Part shown: positions 7,989 to 16,608 of the stretch, piece after piece | Layout: every line of letters starts with the position of its first letter | How positions within the stretch are numbered: the stretch's first letter is position 1 | Made by a program: the position numbers and the translations under genes | The notes under the pieces: model-generated | Seen by the model: only the letters and a program-made list of their open reading frames with translations | Told to the model about the DNA's origin: nothing | The model's database searches: none | Assembly: GCF_002368095.1 (NCBI RefSeq) | Contig: NZ_AP018227.1 | Location: 906,001 to 970,000, forward strand | DNA from: Calothrix parasitica NIES-267 | Lineage (GTDB): Bacteria; Cyanobacteriota; Cyanobacteriia; Cyanobacteriales; Nostocaceae | DNA length: 64,000 nucleotides | Reading direction: 5' to 3'

Positions 7989-9083
7989 ATGCGATATTAT
8001 CCTAAACTTGCTCGTTTAAAACTTGCTTCTCAATTCACGCTATTTCTATCTATTATTTTTATTATTGGAATCACTCTCGGTGGATTGTTGCTGTCGAAAG
8101 CTTTGGAACAAAAGGCTTATTCTGAAATGAAATATCGGGGTGAGATGGTAATGCAAATGACTGATGCTGTAAGTAGTTACACAGTTCAAGAAATTGCACC
8201 GTTAATTGCTCAAGTCACCGATACTCAAACTGAATTTATTCCCGCAACTATTCCTAGTTTGGCAGCAAAAAAAGTAGTCGATAGATTCAAACATGATTGG
8301 AAATACAAGGATTTTATCTATAAAACCGCAACTCTCAATCCCACAAATTTAGATAATCAAGCCGATTTATTTGAAGCAAAATTAATCGAGCAGTTCAATC
8401 GCGATCGCACTCTAAAAATTCTTTCTGATTTTCGTTATTTGTCTGGGAAAAAATTATTTTATACCGCTCAACCATTAACTGTGACAGATTCGAGTTGTCT
8501 AAAATGTCATAGCACACCAGAATCTGCTCCTAAAAGTCATGTAGAAAAATACGGTACTCGGAACGGTTATGGTTGGAAATTAAATCAAGTTATCGGTTCC
8601 CAGATTATATATATCCCTGCTAGCGAAGTTTTTGTTAACGTTCGTAGAGCAATATTTTTATTTCTGGGTATATTTATGAGCGTTTTTGCATTAGTTATAG
8701 TCTCTACGAAATATTTGATTACAGCTAGGGTAATTCAACCGTTAAAACCAATGGCTAAAATAGCTCAAATCATTAGTCAGGAAACAATTGACGTAAATCA
8801 GGTTTGTATCTTGGAGCATCAACAATTAAAAAAAATCGTCAAACGAAAAGACGAACTAGGACAACTCGGAAGAGTATTTCAAGACATGGTAAGCGAAATC
8901 TATCACCGTCAACAGCAAGAACAACGTCGTGCTGATGAATTATCCAGACAGCTACAGCAATTACAAGCAGAAACAGAACAAACAATCATTACTCAAGAAG
9001 TTCAAGAAATTACCGAAAGCGATTATTTTCAACAATTACAGCAAACAGCAAGGGAAATTAGGAGTGAGGGAGGGACATCTTAA
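7989..9083 (+). CDS. Membrane c-type haem sensor (Tll0287-like domain) with HAMP
   Basis: The 364-residue protein has a membrane helix at about residues 14-34, an extracytoplasmic Tll0287-like (DUF3365) domain with a covalent-haem motif CLKCH at residues 170-174, a second membrane helix near 220-242, a HAMP linker over about 243-300 (RVIQPLKPMAKI), and a Gln/Glu-rich coiled coil to the end. It lacks a kinase, cyclase or methyl-accepting domain, so it may pass a redox or ligand signal to another protein. It is the first gene of a plus-strand run leading to the MinD-like ATPase. The domain call is confident; the partner is unknown. Confidence 0.82.
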   Translation: MRYYPKLARLKLASQFTLFLSIIFIIGITLGGLLLSKALEQKAYSEMKYRGEMVMQMTDAVSSYTVQEIAPLIAQVTDTQTEFIPATIPSLAAKKVVDRFKHDWKYKDFIYKTATLNPTNLDNQADLFEAKLIEQFNRDRTLKILSDFRYLSGKKLFYTAQPLTVTDSSCLKCHSTPESAPKSHVEKYGTRNGYGWKLNQVIGSQIIYIPASEVFVNVRRAIFLFLGIFMSVFALVIVSTKYLITARVIQPLKPMAKIAQIISQETIDVNQVCILEHQQLKKIVKRKDELGQLGRVFQDMVSEIYHRQQQEQRRADELSRQLQQLQAETEQTIITQEVQEITESDYFQQLQQTAREIRSEGGTS

Positions 9084-9145
9084 GAGTAATAAGTAATGAG
9101 TAATGAGTAATGAGTGATAAGTAATAAGTAATAAGTAATACTTGC
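9081..9145. repeat. Heptamer tandem repeat (GAGTAAT/AAGTAAT)
   Basis: About eight imperfect copies of the heptamer (G/A)AGTAAT follow the haem-sensor gene. This matches the short tandemly repeated repeats common in filamentous cyanobacteria. Confidence 0.8.
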
Positions 9146-9190
9146 TGCTCTTAACAAATATCAACTAACCACTATCAACTATCAACTAGC

Positions 9191-10018
9191 ATGTCTAAAA
9201 TAATTTCTATTCATTCATTTCGTGGTGGTACTGGTAAATCAAATGTTACCGCTAATTTAGCTACAATATTGGCTCGTTCTGGTTGTCGGGTGGGTATTGT
9301 CGATACGGATATTCAATCACCGGGAATTCACGTTCCTTTTGGTTTAGATGATACGAAAATCAATCATACTTTGAATGATTATTTATGGGGACGATGTTCG
9401 ATTGATGCTGCTACTCATGATGTTAGTTATGTTTTTACAGGTTCTAAAAAAGGTTGGTTTAATCGTAATCAAAGTAAAGGTAAAATATTTCTGATTCCAT
9501 CAAGTATTAAAACCGGTGAAATCTCAAAAATTCTTCGAGAAGGTTATGATGCTCGTCTTTTAAATGATGGATTTCGTAATTTAATAAAACATCTAAAATT
9601 AGATTATCTATTTATCGATACTCATCCCGGAATAAACGAAGAAACTTTACTTTCTGTAATTCTTTCTGACGTGCTTTTAGTAATATTACGTCCCGATAAA
9701 CAAGATTATCAAGGAACAGCAGTAACAGTAGATGTCGCTCGTAAATTAGAAGTTCCAAAAATGCTATTAATCGTTAATAAAGCATTATCAAGTTTGAATC
9801 AACAATCATTACAGCAACAAATACAAACAAGTTATAAAGTACCCGTCGCTGGAATTTTACCAGTATGTGAAGAAATGTTTCATCTAGCCAGCAGTGATAT
9901 ATTTTGTTTACGGTATCCAGAACATCCCTGGACAAAGACAGTAGAACAAATTTCTCGGTGTTTAGTTGATAGAAAAACCGGAAATAAGATGTATAGTTTG
10001 GGAAAAATGCGGGTTTGA
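9191..10018 (+). CDS. MinD/ParA-family ATPase
   Basis: This 275-residue P-loop ATPase has a deviant Walker A motif (RGGTGKS, residues 11-17), a switch I region with DTDIQSPGIH near residues 38-47, and a Walker B-like YLFIDTHPG near residue 140. It resembles cyanobacterial MinD/ArsA-like proteins encoded beside signalling genes, not the cell-division MinD, as no MinC or MinE is nearby. The position between a membrane haem sensor and a sigma-like protein suggests membrane or polar recruitment of a signalling complex, which is inference. Confidence 0.85.
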   Translation: MSKIISIHSFRGGTGKSNVTANLATILARSGCRVGIVDTDIQSPGIHVPFGLDDTKINHTLNDYLWGRCSIDAATHDVSYVFTGSKKGWFNRNQSKGKIFLIPSSIKTGEISKILREGYDARLLNDGFRNLIKHLKLDYLFIDTHPGINEETLLSVILSDVLLVILRPDKQDYQGTAVTVDVARKLEVPKMLLIVNKALSSLNQQSLQQQIQTSYKVPVAGILPVCEEMFHLASSDIFCLRYPEHPWTKTVEQISRCLVDRKTGNKMYSLGKMRV

Positions 10019-10279
10019 TAATTGATAACTGTTTTTGCATCAGTCACCCAACCTCAGAAATATAACTATTCAGATACTCAAACCAGTTCAAAGGTATAGT
10101 TATGACTTTCCATAGCATTTCTCATCAACAAATCATTATCAACACCAATAATCTAAGTAAAAACTTACTCCCTACTCACTACTTGCTACTTACTACTTAC
10201 TACTCCCAGGATTGCATTTAATTGAAGGAGGTGAAACAATCTGATAAGTAATTTTTTTACTTGAGTAATAAAAAAGACC

Positions 10280-11692
10280 GTGGAAGAACAGTCAAAATAC
10301 TGGAAATTCGTCAAAATAAATTCTGCTGGAGACCTTCGGTTGGAAATTGTGATGACTGCTCAAACTTATTTTCAACAACAGTTTACCAATCTTGATTATA
10401 CTTCAATTGCGGATGCAGCAATTGTACGTCAACTTTGGCAACAGTTTGATTGTGAAAAATTGGAACCAGCACAATTATGTTTACGCTGCTATATATCAAG
10501 ATTAATTTACTGGGTTTGTTTTGATTTAGCAAAAAACTTCGGTAGCGATAAAGGTTTTACCTGTGAAGATTTACTACCTTTTGTATTAGATGACGAAGTG
10601 CTTTTAAAATCTCGCAATTCCTATCAATCTTTAGCAACTCGTACTCTTAAAACTTTTGACCCCGAAAAAGGTTCGTTGAAAACATGGGTAAATCGCTATG
10701 TAAAACAACATCCAGAAATTCATAGATTTCTATTAGAGAATGGAATCTTCTTAATTAGCGATTGGGCAATTTTGAACGATACAAATCCTCAAGAGTTGCA
10801 GCGAATTTTTACAAAAATGTATCAATCAGCAACCGTAGAAATTCAACAATCAATGGAATTATTAATTAGCTATCATGCAGTTTATCGAGAAGACCGGATA
10901 CAGCAAAGATTAAAAGGAAAAACATTACCCTGTAAGCAACCGACATCGGAACAGTTAAAACAAATTATTGATGATTTTCAATCCCGGAATAGTAATCTAT
11001 TAAAAATAAAACAGTTACAGTTAACAAATGAAGTCGTATTAAATAAATTACAATCAATCGCAGCTAAATTAAGAAAATATCGGATAGCAGTTAGAGGAGG
11101 TTCTGTTTCCACGGTTTCAATTAATCAGCCAGAAATTCAACCTGTAGTAGAGAAAGAATTACAACTACAAACAGATACAGATACCGAACAAATAGAATTT
11201 ATTAAACAATATCAAAAACAATTTATTACAAGCTTAGATTTAGCAATCTCCCAAGTTATCGAAGAATTAATTAATCGTTCCCAGCGTAAAAAATCATTTA
11301 ATCAACAAGCATTTACCCAAGGTTTAGAATTATTTCACTGTCAGGGGAAATCCATGAGTCAAATAGCACCGGAAATCGGATTAAAAAAGCAATACGAAGT
11401 AACTCGTTTATTAAAACTGAGCGACTTACGAGCCGATATTAGACAAAAACTCTTAATAATTTTAAGTCAAAGAGTAATTGATATCGCCAAAAACTTTTCC
11501 AATACACAACGATTACAAAATCTAGATAAACAAATACAAACCATATTAGACGAACAAATTTCAACAATTATTCAAGAAGCAGAATCAGAAGTTAAAAACC
11601 CAACTCGTAATCAACCATTAAAAAATCTCATCGCTCGTCGTATTTGTCATTATTTAGATAATAAAGGTCAAAGGTCAAAGGTTAAAGGTTAA
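10280..11692 (+). CDS. Sigma-70-like regulatory protein (divergent)
   Basis: A 470-residue protein from a GTG start; an in-frame ATG at 10352 (446 residues) is a credible alternative, and neither has a clear ribosome site. The N-terminal third contains a region like sigma-factor region 2 (FDPEKGSLKTWVNRYVKQ, about residues 133-150). The C-terminal third contains an HTH-like block (LFHCQGKSMSQIAPEIGL, then VTRLLKL) resembling sigma region 4. I recognise similar proteins beside DUF1822 and CHAT-CHASE2 genes in cyanobacteria. It could direct transcription of the downstream genes, or be a non-sigma regulator that reused the fold. The sigma assignment is moderate. Confidence 0.6.
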   Translation: MEEQSKYWKFVKINSAGDLRLEIVMTAQTYFQQQFTNLDYTSIADAAIVRQLWQQFDCEKLEPAQLCLRCYISRLIYWVCFDLAKNFGSDKGFTCEDLLPFVLDDEVLLKSRNSYQSLATRTLKTFDPEKGSLKTWVNRYVKQHPEIHRFLLENGIFLISDWAILNDTNPQELQRIFTKMYQSATVEIQQSMELLISYHAVYREDRIQQRLKGKTLPCKQPTSEQLKQIIDDFQSRNSNLLKIKQLQLTNEVVLNKLQSIAAKLRKYRIAVRGGSVSTVSINQPEIQPVVEKELQLQTDTDTEQIEFIKQYQKQFITSLDLAISQVIEELINRSQRKKSFNQQAFTQGLELFHCQGKSMSQIAPEIGLKKQYEVTRLLKLSDLRADIRQKLLIILSQRVIDIAKNFSNTQRLQNLDKQIQTILDEQISTIIQEAESEVKNPTRNQPLKNLIARRICHYLDNKGQRSKVKG

Positions 11693-11752
11693 ATTTCTCC
11701 TTGTCTCCTTTTCTTCGCACTGATAACTGATAACTGCTAACTGTTCACTGTT

Positions 11753-13045
11753 ATGAACCAACCCATCTCAAACTCAGAATTAACTAATTTACTCGACTGG
11801 GAATGTTTAAACGAAACTCAAACCGAGTTATCAACGGAACATTTTCATCAAGCTGCTCGTTTAAGTCAATCAATCAATTTTTCACAACAACGCTGGCAAG
11901 TTTATATTAATATTTTAGCGGTTTTAGGTTTTCAAGAATGGCTGAAAGAACGCGCTCCGGATTTACAATTAAGTACAGAACAGTCTTCTATTTGGCAACC
12001 TAAATACGCGAATTTACTACCAGCAGCATGTAATATTTTGATTGATAATTTCAAGATTTGCATTATCACCGGTAGTAATTTAATTGATGAACACAGTATT
12101 CCCTTTGCTGTATTCGATATTCCTCGTTTTACCGCTCATTTTTATATCCTGATGCAGGTAATAGAAGAAAAAGAGCAGGTAGCTGTAACCGGATTTATCA
12201 GTTACGAAGAATATTGTCGCTATCAACAAACAGCACAATTACCAATTCAACCGGATTGGACTTATTCTATTCCTCAGTCTTGGTTTAATTCCCAATCCAA
12301 TGCTTTATTACTCAATCTCCGTTGTTTATCAGCGGATGCAATTCAATTACCTGTAATTCAAGATAATTCAGAAATTGATAATACAGCATTAAAGCAAAAA
12401 TTATCAAATATTGAATCTCGACTCCAAAATCAAAATATTTGGCAATTATTAACCGTTCAAGAAGGGATTGATTTACTAAATAATTCAGAATTAGTTAATT
12501 GGGTTCACCAAACTATTAAACCTGTACCAATACAACCTTTAATTAATGTTGGTAACTGGTTGAATAATAAAATTGATGAAATAACCCACGAATTAGGCTG
12601 GGTATTAATGCCTTCGTTAAGATTATCAGAATTACGCTCTTTAGAAAATTTTGAGCAGGTGAGAACCGGATTAGAACAGAAAGGAGTTCATATTCCTGCG
12701 AATGCAAAAGGTGCTTATCGCGATTTGGAATGCAACGAAAATACTAGTTTGAGATTATATGCTATCACCTGGTTATTAAATGAAAATTCAGATAATCCGG
12801 AATGGGTATTATTAATTGTTTTAGGTTCTCAACCTCAAAAAATTATGCCAGAAACACTTAAATTAGAAGTACGCGATGAAACAGAGTTGTTATTTGAACA
12901 AGAAGTAAAAGATACAACTCAAAGTATTCTTTACGCTCAACTTGTCGGTAACTGGGGAGAACGTTTTTGGATTAACATCATCGTCGATGAAGATACTTTA
13001 ATTGAAATTCCTCCTTTCGGTTTTGAATTGGAAAAAGAATTTTAA
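11753..13045 (+). CDS. DUF1822 family protein
   Basis: This 430-residue soluble protein has the N-terminal pattern of DUF1822 proteins (a short helical segment, then SQQRWQVYINILAVLGFQEWL) and a C-terminal beta-rich half ending in PPFGFELE. There is no signal peptide, membrane helix or catalytic motif that I can see. In cyanobacteria this family is encoded next to sigma-like and CHAT-CHASE2 genes, as here (60 bp after the sigma-like gene). Its biochemical role is unknown; a regulatory or adaptor role for that module is inference. Confidence 0.8.
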   Translation: MNQPISNSELTNLLDWECLNETQTELSTEHFHQAARLSQSINFSQQRWQVYINILAVLGFQEWLKERAPDLQLSTEQSSIWQPKYANLLPAACNILIDNFKICIITGSNLIDEHSIPFAVFDIPRFTAHFYILMQVIEEKEQVAVTGFISYEEYCRYQQTAQLPIQPDWTYSIPQSWFNSQSNALLLNLRCLSADAIQLPVIQDNSEIDNTALKQKLSNIESRLQNQNIWQLLTVQEGIDLLNNSELVNWVHQTIKPVPIQPLINVGNWLNNKIDEITHELGWVLMPSLRLSELRSLENFEQVRTGLEQKGVHIPANAKGAYRDLECNENTSLRLYAITWLLNENSDNPEWVLLIVLGSQPQKIMPETLKLEVRDETELLFEQEVKDTTQSILYAQLVGNWGERFWINIIVDEDTLIEIPPFGFELEKEF

Positions 13046-13341
13046 TTGGTAATTGGTAATGGGTAATTATAAATAAATTTTAAGTTATTCATATAAATAA
13101 ATTTTATTCAAGAACTTAAATAAGCAGAATTGAAAAAGTCCTGTGTAATTTATTACAATTACTATTTATAAATTTTTCAATGAATCATAAAATTATGTAA
13201 AAAAGTAAAACATTTCTGTCTTGAATACTTTATTTTATATCTAACTATTATCAAATTTATTTATCAGCTTTATTTCTCACCAATTCCCAATACCTAATTA
13301 CCAATTACCAATTCCCAATTCCCAATAAATAATTATTATTT

Positions 13342-15762
13342 ATGAAAACTAATTCTCATATATTTAATCTTAAAATTCAGAAATTTGAGCAAGTTTGTTT
13401 ATTCGATTTGTCTTGGGGACAGGGACAAAGATTAACTGCTGAAATTGAGTATCCCAGCTATTTAAATCAGTTACATCAAGAATGGGAACGTGCTTACCTT
13501 AATTTTTATCAGTCGGATGAAATGCGAGGGAAAGTTATTGGTGGTGGGGTTGCTGCTATTAGTGTAGATTGGCATGCGGAACTTGTGAAGGCTGAAAGCA
13601 AGTTGATGTATCAGTTCCATCGCTGGTTGCGTAGTGTGGAACTGTATGATATTCGTTCCCAAATTGCTGGAGTTTCTCAAGATTTGGTACAGGTTTTTAT
13701 TAGCTGTACTCCGATGGAATTAGAACGGTATCCCTGGGAAGCTTGGGAAATCGGTACGGAATTTGCTAGTAAAAGTTCGATTCAAATTATTCGCTGTCCT
13801 TTAAATATTGCTGTTTCAACAGAAACAAATCAAAATCAAGGTTATCGGAAACGTCCCCGGATTTTAGTGATTTTGGGTGACGATACGGGTTTGGATTTTC
13901 AAGTTGATAAAGAAGCTATTAAACCAATTTTAAAAATAGCAGATGTCACATTTGCAGGTTGGCAACCGGAAGATAGACCTTCTCAAGTGATTGGGAAAAT
14001 TAGCGATGCGATTACTGATGTTAAAGGATGGGATATATTACTTTTTTTAGGACATAGTAATGAAACAGAAATCACCGGGGGTGAATTGGGAATTGCTCCC
14101 GGTATTTCAATTTCTATTAACGAAATCGCTCCTCAATTAACTATTGCTAAAAAACAAGGATTGAATGTAGCAATTTTTAATTCCTGTAGCGGTTTAAATA
14201 TCGCTCAATCGTTAATTGAATTGGGATTTGGACAAGTTGTAGTGATGCGCGAACCCATTCATAATAAAGTTGCTCAGCAATTTTTAGTCAAATTTTTACA
14301 GGGTTTAGCCAAACAACTTGATATCTACGCATCGATAGTAGAAGCGCGTCAATTTTTACTCATGGAAAAGAGTCATACTTACCCTTCTGCTTATTTGGTA
14401 CCCTCGCTATTTTGTCATCCGGGAGCGAAACTATATCGGATTTTACCCGTTCGTTGGAAAGATAAATTACGTCAAAGTTTACCAAATCGCGTTGAAGGAA
14501 TAGCAATTGCAGTAACTTTATTTTTAGGAATATTTCCCCCAGTTCAAGATACGTTGCTCAATTTAAGGATGCTCAACCAAGCAGTTTACCGCGATGTTAC
14601 GACACAAATACCCAACCAAGAAGCACCACCAGTCGCATTAGTAGAAATCGACAGCGAATCTATTTACCGCTCTAAAATACCTTATTCCCAACTACTTCCA
14701 TTTAATCGTAGCTACATTGCAAAATTAATTGATAGCTTAAGAAATTTGAATGCTTCCGTCATCGGAATAGATTTCATTTTCGATTCACCACAGAAAAATG
14801 CTCCTTCTGGAGATAAAGATTTGGGTTTAGCGGTACGTCAAGCTGTGGATGCAAATATGTGGTTGATTTTTGGAGCGGTATTGAAACCCAATCGAGAAAT
14901 CGGGATAAATGAAGCGGTTGGGATTACAAAATGGGATTGGTCTTTACAAGCGTATCTCGATGCTAACCCTCACGTTATCGAATTACCATTATCCGAACGA
15001 GATTGTCGTAATGCTTGTCCGTTTTCCTATTTACTCTCTTTAATACAAACTGCAAAATATGAAATCGATGATTTACCCCAACCTAGTACCAATCGAACTA
15101 CCAATTTACGCGCTCAAACCCTTGATATAATTGAGAATAAGAGTTTAGATAATAGTTTAGATAGAGATAGAAATAAGAGTCATCTATCGCAACTATTAGA
15201 ATTACCACTAAATGTCATATTTGAGCCGTTAATCGATTATTCCCTTCCTCCGAATCAAGTTTATACAAAAATTCCTGCTTGGAAATTGATAGAAAATCCG
15301 AATATTAACGACTTCCCCTTGATGTCTAAGCAGGTAGTTGTAATAGCGGTAGGTGATGACGAAAGATTGGGACTTACAGAGGGACAAACCGATAGATTTA
15401 ACATTCCCTTTGCTATGAACTATTGGGAATCTCAGCAAAAGTGGTTAACGGGAGGACAATCATTAGCTTACATGACTCATCATCTCTTAAAAAATCGGTT
15501 GTTAACTCCCATCCCCGATGTTTTGATGATTGTAGCTGCGATTGTTATCAGTAAAATTACAGTTTATTTTTTACAGAAACAGTCTCCTTTTACTCCCAAA
15601 ATAAGGCTAAAAATTATTGCCGGTTCCCTCGGAGCAATTACCCTCTATGGTTTAGCGTCATTACAGATTTATATTTCCGCAGCAGTTTTACTACCTTGGC
15701 TCTTACCTGCAATCGTTTTTTTGAGCTATATCGTACCTATAACAAGGAAAAATCATGTCTAA
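13342..15762 (+). CDS. CHAT-CHASE2 membrane protein (caspase-like protease plus sensor)
   Basis: The 806-residue protein combines a CHAT peptidase domain (about residues 90-370) with a CHASE2 sensory domain (about 400-715) and C-terminal membrane helices (about 725-800); a further helix lies near 382-400. The CHAT catalytic dyad appears intact: His238 in LFLGHSNETE and Cys282 in FNSCSGLNIA. CHASE2 should lie outside the cytoplasm while CHAT faces inward, so an external signal could switch a caspase-like protease. The next gene overlaps its end by 8 bp, implying coupled translation. The substrate is unknown; nearby exoproteins or the sigma-like protein are candidates only by position. Confidence 0.87.
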   Translation: MKTNSHIFNLKIQKFEQVCLFDLSWGQGQRLTAEIEYPSYLNQLHQEWERAYLNFYQSDEMRGKVIGGGVAAISVDWHAELVKAESKLMYQFHRWLRSVELYDIRSQIAGVSQDLVQVFISCTPMELERYPWEAWEIGTEFASKSSIQIIRCPLNIAVSTETNQNQGYRKRPRILVILGDDTGLDFQVDKEAIKPILKIADVTFAGWQPEDRPSQVIGKISDAITDVKGWDILLFLGHSNETEITGGELGIAPGISISINEIAPQLTIAKKQGLNVAIFNSCSGLNIAQSLIELGFGQVVVMREPIHNKVAQQFLVKFLQGLAKQLDIYASIVEARQFLLMEKSHTYPSAYLVPSLFCHPGAKLYRILPVRWKDKLRQSLPNRVEGIAIAVTLFLGIFPPVQDTLLNLRMLNQAVYRDVTTQIPNQEAPPVALVEIDSESIYRSKIPYSQLLPFNRSYIAKLIDSLRNLNASVIGIDFIFDSPQKNAPSGDKDLGLAVRQAVDANMWLIFGAVLKPNREIGINEAVGITKWDWSLQAYLDANPHVIELPLSERDCRNACPFSYLLSLIQTAKYEIDDLPQPSTNRTTNLRAQTLDIIENKSLDNSLDRDRNKSHLSQLLELPLNVIFEPLIDYSLPPNQVYTKIPAWKLIENPNINDFPLMSKQVVVIAVGDDERLGLTEGQTDRFNIPFAMNYWESQQKWLTGGQSLAYMTHHLLKNRLLTPIPDVLMIVAAIVISKITVYFLQKQSPFTPKIRLKIIAGSLGAITLYGLASLQIYISAAVLLPWLLPAIVFLSYIVPITRKNHV

Positions 15763-16468
15763 ATATTTAAAATCCTGTTTCGGTTTAGGACTTATTTCAA
15801 TTGCAATCGCACTCGGGATGAGTAGTGAAAATCCAGCCATAGCTCAAGTTCGTAGACCCAGACAAAACATCATCAGACGTTGGGTAAATTCAATCTGGGG
15901 TCGTCGTCCGAAAAGGTCATTAGGGGCACGTTCCAACATTGTCGCGGTTTCCCCAGGTTTAATTGACACCATTACAGTTTGGCACGATAAACCCATGTTC
16001 TTATGGCACAGTAGCTCAAAAAATCAACAAGCTCGTTTAATCGTCCGGGAACGGAACAGTGAAGAAACCTTATGGGAACAAGATGTTAATATCGCAAACC
16101 GAAAAGCATTTTATCAAGGTCAACCATTAGAACCAGGAAAAAATTATCAGTGGAAATTAACCGGAACAACATCTTCGATTCCCTGGACTAACTTTCAAAT
16201 TATGCCAGAAAATCAACGCGCTCAAATAAAAGCAGATTTACAAAGATTAGAACAAAAATCCTTAACTGATAATACTTCTGAAGAAACAGCAAAAATCAAA
16301 GCCGAATACTTCCTCAATCGTTCAATTAATCAAAGTAATGAATATCTTTGGTCGGATGGATTACAAGCTCTTTATCAAGTCAAACAACCATCTACAGATT
16401 TTATTAAGAATCGACAACAATTGATAACTAATATTTTGACCCCAGTTAGAACGAGTAGGAAAAAATAA
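15755..16468 (+). CDS. Small secreted protein, DUF928-like
   Basis: A 237-residue protein with a signal peptide (hydrophobic residues 8-22, cleavage likely after AIAQ near residue 31), a basic Arg-rich stretch, a beta-sandwich-like middle (ARLIVRERNSEETLWEQ and LEPGKNYQWKLTG) and a helical C-terminus. The middle resembles the cyanobacterial DUF928 family, which often accompanies CHAT and haemagglutination-domain genes. It overlaps the CHAT-CHASE2 gene by 8 bp, so the two are probably co-expressed. Function unknown; the DUF928 label is a moderate-confidence pattern match. Confidence 0.7.
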   Translation: MSKYLKSCFGLGLISIAIALGMSSENPAIAQVRRPRQNIIRRWVNSIWGRRPKRSLGARSNIVAVSPGLIDTITVWHDKPMFLWHSSSKNQQARLIVRERNSEETLWEQDVNIANRKAFYQGQPLEPGKNYQWKLTGTTSSIPWTNFQIMPENQRAQIKADLQRLEQKSLTDNTSEETAKIKAEYFLNRSINQSNEYLWSDGLQALYQVKQPSTDFIKNRQQLITNILTPVRTSRKK

Positions 16469-16498
16469 GGGGATAAGGAGATGGGGAGATAAGTATTT

Positions 16499-16567
16499 GT
16501 AGGGTGCTGTGACGCTTTTATAAATTAAATCAAATAAACCGATATTTATTTATAAGCGTCACGCACC
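16499..16567. repeat. ~70-bp inverted-repeat element
   Basis: GTAGGGTGCTGTGACGCTT and its inverse (AAGCGTCACGCACC) flank an AT-rich core between the DUF928-like and exoprotein genes. It is the close relative of the copy at 19735-19803, so both haemagglutination-domain genes are preceded by this element. Confidence 0.75.
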
Positions 16568-16608
16568 ATCAATATGTTAATCGGTAATCAATAATGAGAA
16601 AATAATTT

